A stretch of 64,000 nt of DNA from the NCBI RefSeq assembly GCF_000720455.1, contig NZ_JOAK01000015.1, forward strand, positions 1-64,000, read 5' to 3'. Shown here in pieces: positions 48,297 through 57,245 of the stretch. Each line of letters opens with the position of its first letter. The first letter of the stretch is position 1. Source of the DNA: Streptomyces virginiae. GTDB lineage: Bacteria; Actinomycetota; Actinomycetes; Streptomycetales; Streptomycetaceae. The notes under the pieces are model-generated. The model had not been told where the DNA came from, searched no databases, and was given only the letters and a program-made list of their open reading frames with translations. The position numbers were made by a program, and so were the translations under genes.

Positions 48297-50138
48297 TTAC
48301 GGGCGGAAGCGCAGCACCTGCGGGTCGTGGTCGCTGTTCTGGGCGGAGAACTCCGCGTTGATGTGCACGCTGTCGTACGTGAACTTCTTGATCGCCGGGC
48401 TGGTCAGGATCTGGTCCAGCACCTGCGCGTTGCCCTGGTAGACGTACGAGTACCGCTCGGCCTTCGGCAGCGACTTGATCGCCGGGTACAGCGCCCCGCC
48501 GTCCGCCAGCGCGTCCGTGGTCGCCGAGAACTCGAAGTCGTTGATGTCACCGAGGACGAGGACGTTGGCGTTCTTGTCCTCCGCCAGGATCTGCTTCACG
48601 AAGCCGTTCACGGCCTGCGCCTGGAGCAGCCGCTTGGCCTCCGAGGAGCGCAGCGGCGGCTGGTGGTGCGAGGTCAGGCCCTCGTCGCCGCCCTTGGAAC
48701 CGAAGTGGTTGGCGATCACGAAGACCGTCTTGCCGCGGAAGACGAACTCGCCGGCGAGCGGCTTGCGGCTGTCGGCCCACGCCGGGTTCGCGGGGTCCAC
48801 GCGGCCGGGGGAGTGGGTCAGGTGGGCCTTGCCGTTCTCCTTGACGACGCCGGTCGCCGTCACCGCGTCGCCCGGGGCGCGCTCGGTGAAGGAGACCCGC
48901 GCCGGGTTGAAGAGGAACACCTGGCGGATGTTGCCGCCGGGCTCGCCGCCGTCCTTCTTGTCCTCCGGGTTGACGGTCCGCCACTGGTAGGCCGGGCCGC
49001 CCGCCGCCGTGATGGCCGCGGTGAACTTCGTCAGCGTCTGCTCCGCCGAAACGGTGCCGTCGTTCTTGGCGCCGTTGTCGTCCTGGATCTCCTCCAGCGC
49101 GAGGACGTCGGGGGAGGCCAGGTTCTCGACGACCGCCTTCGCCAGCGCGTCGAACTTCTCCTGCGGGTCGGTCGGGTCGAGGTTCTCGACGTTGTACGTG
49201 GCCACCGCGAGCTCCTGCTCGGCCTGCGGCTTGGTCTTCTCGGGGGCGAGGGTGCCCGCCTTGACGGTGCCGAGGGTGCGCGCCACCAGCGTGTAGCCGC
49301 CGAACTGGTTGAAGTCCAGCGGGCCTTCCGTGGTGCCGGTCAGCTTGTCGCCGACGTTGGCCACCGGGAAGGGCTGCTGCGCGACGGGCGCGAGCTGCTG
49401 GACCTGCAGGCGGCCGGTGTTCTGGGACTCGTAGGAGCCGTAGACGGTGCCGCCGCGCTTGGCGGTGTTCTCCCAGCCCTTGACCGTGACCCACAGCTCC
49501 GAGTACGGGTCGGTGGCACCGACCACGCGCGAGGTGCCGATGCGGACGTTCATGCCCTCGAGGGACTCGTAGAAGTCCAGGGCGTAGCGGGAGGGGTCCA
49601 GGGCCAGGCCGTTGATGCTGCCGCCGGCGGCCGGGGCGCCGGCCGGGGTGTACTCGGCGGGCACCGTGTACTCGTTGATCGCGGAGGCCTCGGGAAGCGC
49701 GTTGCCGGAGGAGACCACGGTCACCGTCGGCTTGGAGATCTGGGTCACCGACTGGTTGCCGGAGTTCACACCACCGGGGATGTACTCGCCGACCGTGCCG
49801 GAGACCTTGACCGCGTCGCCGACGGCGACGGTCGGCACCGAGTTGGTGAAGACGAAGACGCCCTCGCTCGTGGCGGCGTTGTCGTCGGCGTCGGGGTCCT
49901 GGATCCAGAAACCGCGCGAACCGTACGTCCGCACGCCCGTCACGATGCCCTCGACGTCGGAGACCTGCTTGCCGTTGAGCGGGGATATCCGGGTGGTGCC
50001 CTGGATGTCGTGGATGCGTACCGGATCGGCGGACGCCGCGCCCTCGGCCGCGTCGGCGGAGCCCGCGAGGAGGCCGGTGGCCAGCGCGGTGGCGACGAGG
50101 GCCGCGACGGCGGCGGAGCGGGGATGCGAGGAGCGCAT
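48297..50138 (-). CDS. Secreted endonuclease/exonuclease/phosphatase-family nuclease
   Basis: A 613-residue exported protein with a Sec signal (residues 1-30, ADAAEG). An OB-fold-like region follows (VSDVEGIVTGVRTYGSRGFWIQDP). The catalytic half shows the EEP motifs in order: ATYNVENLDPTD, DVLALEEIQDDNGA, FVIANHFGSKGG, VLGDINDF and SDHDPQVLRF. This is the architecture of extracellular DNases of the ExeM/NucH type, which feed on DNA and release phosphate. No partner is in the operon. Confidence 0.9.
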   Translation of the reverse strand: MRSSHPRSAAVAALVATALATGLLAGSADAAEGAASADPVRIHDIQGTTRISPLNGKQVSDVEGIVTGVRTYGSRGFWIQDPDADDNAATSEGVFVFTNSVPTVAVGDAVKVSGTVGEYIPGGVNSGNQSVTQISKPTVTVVSSGNALPEASAINEYTVPAEYTPAGAPAAGGSINGLALDPSRYALDFYESLEGMNVRIGTSRVVGATDPYSELWVTVKGWENTAKRGGTVYGSYESQNTGRLQVQQLAPVAQQPFPVANVGDKLTGTTEGPLDFNQFGGYTLVARTLGTVKAGTLAPEKTKPQAEQELAVATYNVENLDPTDPQEKFDALAKAVVENLASPDVLALEEIQDDNGAKNDGTVSAEQTLTKFTAAITAAGGPAYQWRTVNPEDKKDGGEPGGNIRQVFLFNPARVSFTERAPGDAVTATGVVKENGKAHLTHSPGRVDPANPAWADSRKPLAGEFVFRGKTVFVIANHFGSKGGDEGLTSHHQPPLRSSEAKRLLQAQAVNGFVKQILAEDKNANVLVLGDINDFEFSATTDALADGGALYPAIKSLPKAERYSYVYQGNAQVLDQILTSPAIKKFTYDSVHINAEFSAQNSDHDPQVLRFRP

Positions 50139-50515
50139 GGTCAGGAAACTCCGGTGTGGGAGAGGGGTAGGGAGAGGCTGCGAACAGCGAGATCTGCGGG
50201 GGGTTGGTCAGCCCCCAAACGTCTACGCGCGTCAATTTCCTGTGTCGCCAGCAAAGTTGTCAAGCCCTCCAGGGGAGACGGCAGCTGACTGTGGGATGAA
50301 CCAAAGGCGATGGCCCGTCGGAGGCGCCCGATATGCGTCTACGCTGGGTCGCCGTACGACGGCCACGGCTGTCATCTGCGCCACATCCGCCATGCCCGCG
50401 CTGCCCCGTCATGTCGGCCATGTCGCCGGTTTTCGGGCGCGTATGACGGTCCGGCCGCCCGGCCGGACCGTCACGGCCCGCCCGTCACCACCGCGTCCGC
50501 GAGGAGAGCCGCCCC
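50139..50515. other. Divergent intergenic region nuclease/hypothetical
   Basis: 377 bp without a gene. On the minus strand a TTGACA-like -35 (50258-50263 complement) faces the nuclease gene, without a clear -10 at the right distance. No convincing PhoP box (11-bp GTTCAC repeats) was found. The plus-strand gene has GAGGAGAG upstream of its ATG. Confidence 0.4.
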
Positions 50516-52027
50516 ATGTCCGCTGAGTCGCACCCCACACTGCCGCCGGTACGGCTGCACTCCGATGCGGAGCTGGCACGCGACGCCCTCGGCGCCCCGC
50601 TGTTCGCGCGCGCCGTACGGCTGGCCCGCTGGGCCGGGCCCGCAACCCGCGTCGGCGTCGGCGGTGAACTGGCCGCCGAGCAGCTGCCCGGAGCCGCCGC
50701 CCACCTCGGCCTCGACGCCGACGACGAGGACGCCCCCGGGTACGCGAGCCAGGCCTGGCGGGTGGCCGTGGACACCGGGCTGGTGGACGTGACCGAGCCG
50801 GAGGAGGACGCGGCCGGGGGCGCCGGGGGCGCCGGGGGCGCCCGGGGCGACGCCGGGGCCGGCGAGGAGCCGTACGGCACGGCCGCGCCCGGCGAGGACC
50901 TGGCGCTGGTGACCGGCGGTACGCCCGGCGACGTGCTCGACCTGTGGCGGGCGGCCCTGGAGACGGTGCTCGCCGACGCCGCGGTGCCCGACCTGGAGGA
51001 CCTGGTCGACGCGCTGGACGCGGGCGGGGAGATCGAATTCGACCGGCTGGACTGGAACCCGGGCCGCGAGGCGGACGTGCTCGACGCGGTCCTCGCCAAC
51101 CTCTACCTGCTCACCGTCTCCGGAACCGGCGGTGCGGACCGGCCTATTCCGCTTCCGGTGCTGGCCGCCTCGATGGTCGCGCCCGACGGAATGGGCGAAC
51201 CCAGCGACGCCGTGCTGGAGCAGGTCTCGGACGCGATGATGCGCCTCGACGACCAGTTCCGGCAGCTGGAGCCGATCGGACTGGTGGAGTTCCGGCCCGT
51301 CGACGAGGAGCTCATGACGCAGGCCGACGAGGAAGGCCCGCGCGGCGGGCGCGAGGACGACGAGGACGTCTCCCGCTACGGCATGGTCCGCCTGACCCCG
51401 CTCGGCCTCTACGGCATCCGCGCCCGGATGCAGGAAGCCGGAGTCGAGGCCCCCGCGGTCGGCGAACTGGCCGGCAAGGGCGCCGACGCACTCCTCGACG
51501 TCGTCGCCTCCTACCCGGAGCACGCCGCGCAGGCCGAGATCGAGCAGTGGATGGCGGGCCGCGACCTGCTCGCCGCCGTCGCCGAACTGCTCGCCGCCGC
51601 CCGCGGGGACGACGAGGGCGGCCCGCTGCGGCGGCTGCGCTGCCAGCAGGCCCTCGCGCTGGCCGGGCCGGAGGCCGAGCCGGCCGTCCGCTCGGTGCTG
51701 GACGAGGCGGAGCTCGGCGGGCTCGCCCGGGTCTGGCTGGCGGAGCACGGGGTGGCCGACGTACCGCCGCCCGCCCCGGAGATGGTGTTCTGGCTGACCG
51801 TCGACACGATCGCGGCGCAGCTCGCCGCGGACGGCGAGACCGAGGAGCTGCCCCTCCTGATGGAGACCCTGACCGCGCATCACACGGGGTTCTTCGACCA
51901 GGTGTGGCGCGTCGAGCACCCCTCGACGGTCCAGGTCCTGGAGGCGATGGGCCGGCTGCACCCGGACCGGAAGACGGCGAAGGAGGCCCGTAAGGCCGCC
52001 TTCAAGGCGCGCTCCCGCAGGCCCTGA
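50516..52027 (+). CDS. Hypothetical large soluble protein
   Basis: A 503-residue, acidic, mostly helical protein that I cannot name. It begins PPVRLHSDAELARDALGAPLFARAVRLARWAG and contains a Gly/Ala-rich insertion (about residues 100-112) coded by GGGGGCGCC repeats. The C-terminal part has helical HEAT-like stretches (LRRLRCQQALALAGPEAEPAVRSVLDEAELGGLARVWLAEHG). No transmembrane segment or catalytic motif was seen. It stands alone. Confidence 0.75.
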   Translation: MSAESHPTLPPVRLHSDAELARDALGAPLFARAVRLARWAGPATRVGVGGELAAEQLPGAAAHLGLDADDEDAPGYASQAWRVAVDTGLVDVTEPEEDAAGGAGGAGGARGDAGAGEEPYGTAAPGEDLALVTGGTPGDVLDLWRAALETVLADAAVPDLEDLVDALDAGGEIEFDRLDWNPGREADVLDAVLANLYLLTVSGTGGADRPIPLPVLAASMVAPDGMGEPSDAVLEQVSDAMMRLDDQFRQLEPIGLVEFRPVDEELMTQADEEGPRGGREDDEDVSRYGMVRLTPLGLYGIRARMQEAGVEAPAVGELAGKGADALLDVVASYPEHAAQAEIEQWMAGRDLLAAVAELLAAARGDDEGGPLRRLRCQQALALAGPEAEPAVRSVLDEAELGGLARVWLAEHGVADVPPPAPEMVFWLTVDTIAAQLAADGETEELPLLMETLTAHHTGFFDQVWRVEHPSTVQVLEAMGRLHPDRKTAKEARKAAFKARSRRP

Positions 52028-52154
52028 GCCGGGCGGCCCGGGAGCTGGCGACATTGCGCCGTTCCTGGGCCGGAGTTGGCCATTGACGCCGACCGGCAAG
52101 GGGTCGGTTCCTCTTCGTGGGTAATTCAGCCGCCGTTCACGTGCGGGCGGGAGC

Positions 52155-52208
52155 GTGTGCGCCGACGACGGCGTGTGCGCCGACGACCGCGCGCGTGCCG
52201 ACGACCGC
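52155..52208. repeat. Three 18-bp tandem repeats upstream of the PhoX-like gene
   Basis: GTGTGCGCCGACGACGGC (52155-52172), a copy with one change (52173-52190) and a third with more changes (52191-52208). They end 36 bp before the start codon, within an open frame continuous with the gene, and would read C-A-D-D-x-x if translated. Confidence 0.8.
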
Positions 52209-52244
52209 ACGACAGGCGAACCACTCCCCACCCCAGGAGACCCG

Positions 52245-53684
52245 ATGCCGCTCAGCCGCAGAGACTTCACCGCCCGTACCGTCATCGCCGGCGCGGGAGT
52301 CGCGCTCACCGGGACGGTCGGCGCCCTCGCCACCGCTCCGGGCGCGCTCGCGGCCGAGGACGGCACGGGCCGCGACGAAAACGGGCGGCCCTGCGAGCCC
52401 GGCTACGGCCCGCTCGTCCCCGACCCGGCCGGCATCCTCGCGCTCCCCGCCGGCTTCCGGTACCGCGTGATCACGCACAGCGGCGTCACCACGCTGGAGT
52501 CCGGCGAGACCACCCCGTCCAACCACGACGGGACCGCTGCCTTCGAGGGCCACCGCGGCGTCACCCTCCTCGTCAACAACCACGAACTCAAGGGCAAGCG
52601 GGAGAACTGGGCCCGCCCCGTCCCGCTCACTGAGGGCCTCGTCTACGACCCGGCCGCGGCCGGCGGATGCACGGTCGTCGAGGTCCGGCGCGGCGGCGAG
52701 GTCGCCGAATGGGTGGGCATCGCCGGTACGTCGACCAACTGCGCGGGCGGCGCCACCCCCTGGGACACCTGGCTGACCTGCGAGGAGAACTCCGACCTCG
52801 CCGGCAAGAACGGCATGACCAAGGACCACGGCTACGTCTTCGAGGTCGACCCGCACGACCGCCGCGCCAACCGCGACCCGCGCCCGGTCAAGGCCTTCGG
52901 CCGCTACGACCACGAGGCCGTGGTCATCGACCCGCGGCAGGGCCACGCGTACCTGACCGAGGACGCCTCCGGCCCCAACGGGCTGCTCTACCGCTGGACC
53001 CCGCCCCGCGGCTTCCGGCACGGGCGCGGCAGGCTCCGTACGCTCGCCGCCGACGCGGGCGTGCTCCAGGCCGCCAAGTGCACCGACAGTTCGGGCCGGT
53101 TCGTCGACGACCTCTCGCGCGCCACGAGGATCGGCACCGTCTACGGCGTCGACTGGGTGGACGTGCCGGACCGCGACGCGCGGACCGTGCCGACGCGCAA
53201 GCAGTTCGCGGACAACGCGGTGACGCGTGGCCGCAAGCTGGAGGGCATGTGGTGGGCCGACGGGGGCGCGTACTTCGTGTCCTCCTACGCCCGTGAGGAG
53301 AGCCCGGGCGCCGCGCACGACGGCCAGGTCTGGTTCTACGACCCCAAGCGGCGCACGATCAGGCTGACCGTCCTCATCGGCGTCAACGCGGACCCGTCGG
53401 TGGACGGCGGCTACGACGGCCCCGACAACATCACCGTGTCGCCGTACGGGGGCCTGGTCATCGCGGAGGACGGCTCGGGGCTGCAGCACCTGTTCGGCGC
53501 GACCGAATCGGGCCGCACCTACCCGCTGGCGCGCAACGAGCTGAACATCGGGACGCCGGAGGAGCCCGAATACTCGGAGTTCACCGGTGTCTGCTTCTCG
53601 CCGGACGGACGGACCCTGTACGCGAACATCCAGGATCCTGGGATCATGCTGGCCATCACCGGGCCGTGGCGGCGCGCACACTGA
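52245..53684 (+). CDS. Tat-exported PhoX-family phosphatase
   Basis: A 479-residue protein with a twin-arginine signal SRRDFTARTVIAGAG (residues 4-18). It resembles the PhoX/DUF839 family, calcium- and iron-dependent alkaline phosphatases: FRYRVITHSG near the start, GTSTNCAGGATPWDTWLTCEENSD (about 161-184), FGRYDHEAVVIDP, YLTEDAS and the C-terminal FTGVCFSPDGRTLYANIQ. The acidic residues in TCEENSD and HEAV are likely metal ligands. ATG at 52245 has AGGAGA upstream. With the nuclease it could serve phosphate recovery. Confidence 0.9.
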   Translation: MPLSRRDFTARTVIAGAGVALTGTVGALATAPGALAAEDGTGRDENGRPCEPGYGPLVPDPAGILALPAGFRYRVITHSGVTTLESGETTPSNHDGTAAFEGHRGVTLLVNNHELKGKRENWARPVPLTEGLVYDPAAAGGCTVVEVRRGGEVAEWVGIAGTSTNCAGGATPWDTWLTCEENSDLAGKNGMTKDHGYVFEVDPHDRRANRDPRPVKAFGRYDHEAVVIDPRQGHAYLTEDASGPNGLLYRWTPPRGFRHGRGRLRTLAADAGVLQAAKCTDSSGRFVDDLSRATRIGTVYGVDWVDVPDRDARTVPTRKQFADNAVTRGRKLEGMWWADGGAYFVSSYAREESPGAAHDGQVWFYDPKRRTIRLTVLIGVNADPSVDGGYDGPDNITVSPYGGLVIAEDGSGLQHLFGATESGRTYPLARNELNIGTPEEPEYSEFTGVCFSPDGRTLYANIQDPGIMLAITGPWRRAH

Positions 53685-53711
53685 CGCCCCGCCCGGCCGG
53701 GATCGCGGGCC

Positions 53712-53888
53712 TCACTGGGCCGGGGAAACCTCCGTGCGGGAGGCCTCGGCCCACTCGGCGAGCAGGAACTCATACGCCTCGGAAGGCCACTCGCCGTCCA
53801 CCCGGGTCTCCACGAGGTGCCGTATCGCCTCGTTCGCCTCGGCGGCGGACGGGCGGGCGGGCCCCGCGGGCGTGAGTGTCTCGTGCAT
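53712..53888 (-). CDS. Small hypothetical protein
   Basis: A 58-residue acidic protein (MHETLTPAGPARPSAAEAN, then EAIRHLVETRVDGEWPSEAYEFLLAEW). It has no cysteine or membrane segment and looks helical. A GGAAG lies close before the ATG. It sits convergent to the PhoX gene and downstream of nothing obvious. Codon use fits a real gene; function unknown. Confidence 0.55.
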   Translation of the reverse strand: MHETLTPAGPARPSAAEANEAIRHLVETRVDGEWPSEAYEFLLAEWAEASRTEVSPAQ

Positions 53889-53990
53889 GCTTCCAAGGCT
53901 ACGGGCGGGCACTGACAGCCACCCACGGATTACGCGTGGCATCCATCACCCGCGGTCCGGTCCGGTGGCCGCCCGTGCCCGCCCACCTGC

Positions 53991-55259
53991 TCAGAGTGCC
54001 TGGGCGGCGGGCTTGACCATGCCGCGCACTGTGCGCGACTTCACAAACTCGCCCATGGCCGTCATCTCCCACTCGCCGGAGAACTGGCGGATCAGCTTCG
54101 CCATCATCACGCCCGTCTGCGGCTCGGCGCCGGTGAGGTCGAACCGCACCAGCTCCTCGCCGCTCGCCGCGTCGATCAGGCGGCAGTAGGCCTTGGCCAC
54201 CTCGGTGAACTTCTGCCCGGAGAACGAGTTGACCGTGAAGACCAGGCCGGTGGCGTCGGCGGGAAGCCGGCCGAGGTCGACGACGATCACCTCGTCGTCG
54301 CCCGCGCCCTCACCCGTGAGGTTGTCCCCGGAGTGCTTGACGGCGCCGTTCAGGATGGACAGCTTGCCGAAGTAGCAGCTGTCGATGTGGTTGCGCTGGG
54401 GGCCGTACGCGATGACGGACGCGTCGAGGTCGATGTCGCGGCCGCCGAAGGCGGGCTCCCAGCCCAGGCCCATCTTGACCTGGGAGAGCAGCGGGCGGCC
54501 GCCCTTGACCAGCGAGACGGTCTGGTTCTTCTGGAGGCTGACCCGGCCCTTGTCCAGATTGATCTTCCCGGTGGCGGGCGGGGCGGCCGGCGCGGCCGGG
54601 GGCGCGGCGGGCACGGGAGCGGGGGCCGGGGTGACCGGGGCGGGGGTGCCGGCGCCGGCGGTGAGCCAGGGGGAGGGCTGGTGGGTGACCGGCGGGGCGG
54701 GCGGAGCAGGGGGCGCCGCGGGCGCGGGCGGGGTGACGGCGGCCGCGGGAGCCGGCTCCTCGTCCACGCTGACGCCGAAGTCGGTGGCGATGCCCGCGAG
54801 GCCGTTCGCGTACCCCTGGCCGACCGCCCGGACCTTCCACGCGCCGCCGCGCAGATAGATCTCCACGACGACCAGCGCGGTCTCGGTGGCCAGCTGCGGC
54901 GGGGTGAACGAGGCGATCACCGCGCCGCCGTCGGCGTTGCGCACGGTGGCGGTGGGCTCGATGCCCTGGAACGTCTGCCCGGCGGCGTCCGGGCTGGCCG
55001 TGACCACGATCCGCTCGATGCCCGGGGGCACCGCGGAGGTGTCCACGGTGACCGAGTCCGGCGCCGCGCCCCCACCGGACCGGTAGGTGACACCGGGCCC
55101 GGAGGGCTGGTTGAAGAAGATGAAATCGGCGTCCGAGCGCACCTTGCCGTCCGCCGTGAGGAGCAGGGCGGACACGTCGAGCCGCACCGGCGCAGCCACG
55201 TCGACCGTCACACGGACGGCATTGAGCGGCAGGTTGGATCCAGGGGTCATAGCGGTCAT
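53991..55259 (-). CDS. Double TerD-domain protein
   Basis: A 422-residue protein with two TerD-like domains joined by a Pro/Ala linker (about residues 190-275). The N-terminal domain has DVSALLLTADGKVRSDADFIFFNQP, and the C-terminal domain has KMGLGWEPAF, DIDLDASVIAYG, HSGDNLTGEGAGDDEVIVVDL and FTVNSFSGQ, with acidic residues that bind calcium in TerD. Such proteins belong to tellurite/stress modules. ATG at 55259 or 55250 is the start. It is the last gene of a minus-strand cluster; no terA, terB, terC or terE was seen nearby. Confidence 0.9.
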   Translation of the reverse strand: MTAMTPGSNLPLNAVRVTVDVAAPVRLDVSALLLTADGKVRSDADFIFFNQPSGPGVTYRSGGGAAPDSVTVDTSAVPPGIERIVVTASPDAAGQTFQGIEPTATVRNADGGAVIASFTPPQLATETALVVVEIYLRGGAWKVRAVGQGYANGLAGIATDFGVSVDEEPAPAAAVTPPAPAAPPAPPAPPVTHQPSPWLTAGAGTPAPVTPAPAPVPAAPPAAPAAPPATGKINLDKGRVSLQKNQTVSLVKGGRPLLSQVKMGLGWEPAFGGRDIDLDASVIAYGPQRNHIDSCYFGKLSILNGAVKHSGDNLTGEGAGDDEVIVVDLGRLPADATGLVFTVNSFSGQKFTEVAKAYCRLIDAASGEELVRFDLTGAEPQTGVMMAKLIRQFSGEWEMTAMGEFVKSRTVRGMVKPAAQAL

Positions 55260-55348
55260 GCCCGGAGAACGACCGGAGGTGCTTTGCCGTTCCCTTACCC
55301 TCGCGATATTTCCGTTCCGCTTACGGACCCCTGGCGGCCTGCCGGGTG

Positions 55349-55723
55349 TCAGGGGCGGCGGTCGGGACGGAAGACCGCCGCCGCGCCCCAGGCCGTCACA
55401 CCGATGGTGAACCAGTCGTCCGCCATGTCCGACCCCAGGAGGAACGCGACGAGGCCGAAGAGGAAGGCGAGCAGGCCGCACACGCCGAGCGCGACGCCGA
55501 GCGCCGGGCGGACGGTGCGCGCCGTCCGGCGGCGCAGGACGCGGCGCCGGGCACGGCTCAGGCGGCGCTTGAGCCGGCGGACCTCGGTCTTCTGCTGTTC
55601 GACCTCACCCTTGCGGCGGAGCAGCTCGTGCTCGGCCGCGGCGAGCAGGTCCTCCAGGGTGTGGCCCAGGATCGCGGGGGTGTTCGGGTGTTGCGAGGCG
55701 TGCCGATCGGGCATGCTGCCCAT
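55349..55723 (-). CDS. Small coiled-coil membrane protein
   Basis: A 124-residue protein. A helix EDLLAAAEHELLRRKGEVEQQKTEVRRLKRRLSRARRRVLRRR (about 23-65) is strongly coiled-coil and basic, followed by two membrane helices (LGVALGVCGLLAFLFGLVAFLLG and FTIGVTAWGAAAVF). ATG at 55723 has AAGGA eight nt upstream, whereas a GTG at 55738 does not. Function unknown; it lies between the TerD gene and another small membrane-protein gene. Confidence 0.7.
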   Translation of the reverse strand: MGSMPDRHASQHPNTPAILGHTLEDLLAAAEHELLRRKGEVEQQKTEVRRLKRRLSRARRRVLRRRTARTVRPALGVALGVCGLLAFLFGLVAFLLGSDMADDWFTIGVTAWGAAAVFRPDRRP

Positions 55724-55810
55724 GGGATGTCCTTTCACAGGGGTGTCCGTCGGCCCGCTGCTCTCGGTTCCTACGCCTGGTGAGCAGCGGGCTTCATGGT
55801 GTGCGGGTGG

Positions 55811-56179
55811 TTACTGGAGCCGTACGGCGCAGACCGCGGTGAGGGCGGCGGCGCCGATCGCCACCCAGAGCCGGGCCGCGAGCGGCCAGCGGGGGAGGGC
55901 CGTCCAGATGTGGCCGGGAGGAATCAGCTGCCAGCCTCCGTCGGCCCGTGTGCGGCGGCCGAGACCGCGGCGTCCGCGCCAGAGCCGCCCTTCGGCCTTG
56001 TCGGCCGCGGCTTCCTCCCGCTGCGCGAGACGCCGGGCGACCTCGGCGTAGACGTGATCGAGCTCCGCTTCGACGTCCCGGACGCCGAGCCTCGTACGGG
56101 CCCAGGCGTGCAACGCCCGGACGTGTCGGCTGAACCAATCTTCGAGGCTGAGGTTTTCGTCCTCGTTCGCAGTGTGCAT
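55811..56179 (-). CDS. Small membrane protein, anti-sigma-like topology
   Basis: A 122-residue protein with an acidic soluble N-terminus (ANEDENLSLEDWFSRHVRALHAWARTRLGVRDVEAELDHVYAEVARRL), a basic stretch and one C-terminal helix (LWVAIGAAALTAVCAV). ATG at 56179 has TTGGAGA upstream. The layout (cytoplasmic domain before a single helix) is that of many anti-sigma factors, and its upstream neighbour is sigma-like, but there is no zinc motif, so this is only inference. Confidence 0.62.
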   Translation of the reverse strand: MHTANEDENLSLEDWFSRHVRALHAWARTRLGVRDVEAELDHVYAEVARRLAQREEAAADKAEGRLWRGRRGLGRRTRADGGWQLIPPGHIWTALPRWPLAARLWVAIGAAALTAVCAVRLQ

Positions 56180-56273
56180 TCTGTCTCCAACTTGGCTCTC
56201 ACTGGCCGGGGAGCGGGCGGGGTCGTCGCTGTGGTTGCAGCCGTACGACGACCCCGCGCGCGAACGTGCGGTG

Positions 56274-56933
56274 CTATCGCGGTTCTTCATGACTTCCGAT
56301 GTGGCCGGTCTTCTCATGGAAGGGGCGGAGGGCCTCCTTCAAGCCGGGGAACTTCTTCCTGGCGCGCTCGAGGGCCGTGCGCACCGTCCGCCGCGACACT
56401 CCGAGACGTTCGGCGATCTTCTCGTCGCTGAGCGAGGCCCCCTCCTCGCTGTAGCGCATCTCGAGGATCATGAGCTGGCGGCCCTTGAAGTTCTTGCGGA
56501 AGACGTTCCAGAACTCGCTGAGTTCCTCCGGCGCGAACTGGAGGCCGTCCTGGTCGTGGGCCTCGGTTTCCGGCGGTTCGCCGTCGAGGTCGTCGGCGTC
56601 GTCGTGGTCGTCCGGGTGGACGAGGTGGTCGAAGTGGGTCGTCGGATACGCGTTCCTGCGGTATTGGTTCTCCTTCCGCTTCAGGACCTTGATCTGGTGG
56701 AAGATCTCGTCGGTGAGAAGCGCCGTCACCTCCTCGAGGCCGGGCGTTTCGTCGGCCTGGTCGAGCTCCACGAGCACGCAGACGGACGCCTCGTTCATGA
56801 CCAGGGTCTTGCTGTCGTCCGGGAGGGCGCGGAAGAGAGCGCTGGCGAATGCCCTCGACTCGGCGGCCCTGTACGCCTCGCGAAAGGTCTCGCGCGGCGG
56901 AGGTCCGCCTCGCTGGGCAGGAATCTCGGTCAC
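56274..56933 (-). CDS. Sigma-70 region 4-like DNA-binding protein
   Basis: A 219-residue protein. The C-terminal 70 residues (FWNVFRKNFKGRQLMILEMRYSEEGASLSDEKIAERLGVSRRTVRTALERARKKF) have the helix-turn-helix of sigma region 4. The N-terminal half (ETFREAYRAAESRAFASALFRALPDDSKTLVMNEA, HQIKVLKRKENQYRRNAYPTTHFDHL) lacks a convincing region 2. An acidic His/Asp-rich linker connects them. GTG start with GGAGG seven nt upstream. It heads a same-strand cluster with two membrane proteins and TerD. It may be an unusual sigma factor or a regulator. Confidence 0.72.
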   Translation of the reverse strand: MTEIPAQRGGPPPRETFREAYRAAESRAFASALFRALPDDSKTLVMNEASVCVLVELDQADETPGLEEVTALLTDEIFHQIKVLKRKENQYRRNAYPTTHFDHLVHPDDHDDADDLDGEPPETEAHDQDGLQFAPEELSEFWNVFRKNFKGRQLMILEMRYSEEGASLSDEKIAERLGVSRRTVRTALERARKKFPGLKEALRPFHEKTGHIGSHEEPR

Positions 56934-57245
56934 CAGTTGCCTCCACGCACTTGCCGACTCGGGGGGTGGGGCCGCCCTGCGGTGGCCCCACCCTTGCGAA
57001 AAATGGCGGCAAAGTTGCCCAAGGCATGCTTTTTGGCGGGGTGTTGACGTGGAGGAGCGCGTGCCTGTCGTGATCGGGAACGCTTATGACGGCCTGCGCT
57101 CCCGCCGCGCCCCCATACGGAAGCGGCCGCCGTCCTGGGGTCAGGGCGACGGCCGCTCGGGTCGTGCGGTGGCGCTGGTGAGGGGATCGGGCGTGATGGA
57201 GCGTCCCGGCGCGGTGGAGTGCTCCGCCGCGGTGGAGCGCTCCGC
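56934..57245. other. Intergenic region upstream of the sigma-like gene
   Basis: 312 bp between the dehydrogenase stop and the sigma-like start. It holds a perfect 10-bp hairpin (GGGTGGGGCC at 56964-56973, complement 56984-56993) 31 bp upstream of the sigma-like GTG, an AT-richer stretch around 57000-57035, the dehydrogenase terminator, and an 18-bp tandem repeat. No gene is credible here. Confidence 0.5.
57122..57157 (-). terminator. Terminator after the aldehyde dehydrogenase gene
   Basis: AGCGGCCGCCGTC (57122-57134) pairs with the GCGACGGCCGCT block ending at 57157, with one mismatch. It lies about 90 bp beyond the dehydrogenase stop. Confidence 0.5.

Noticed and set aside
52120..52145. 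PhoP box before the PhoX-like gene
   Set aside because: Two degenerate units (ATTCAGC, GTTCACG) are 11 bp apart, as in PHO boxes, but only one is close to consensus; too weak to call.
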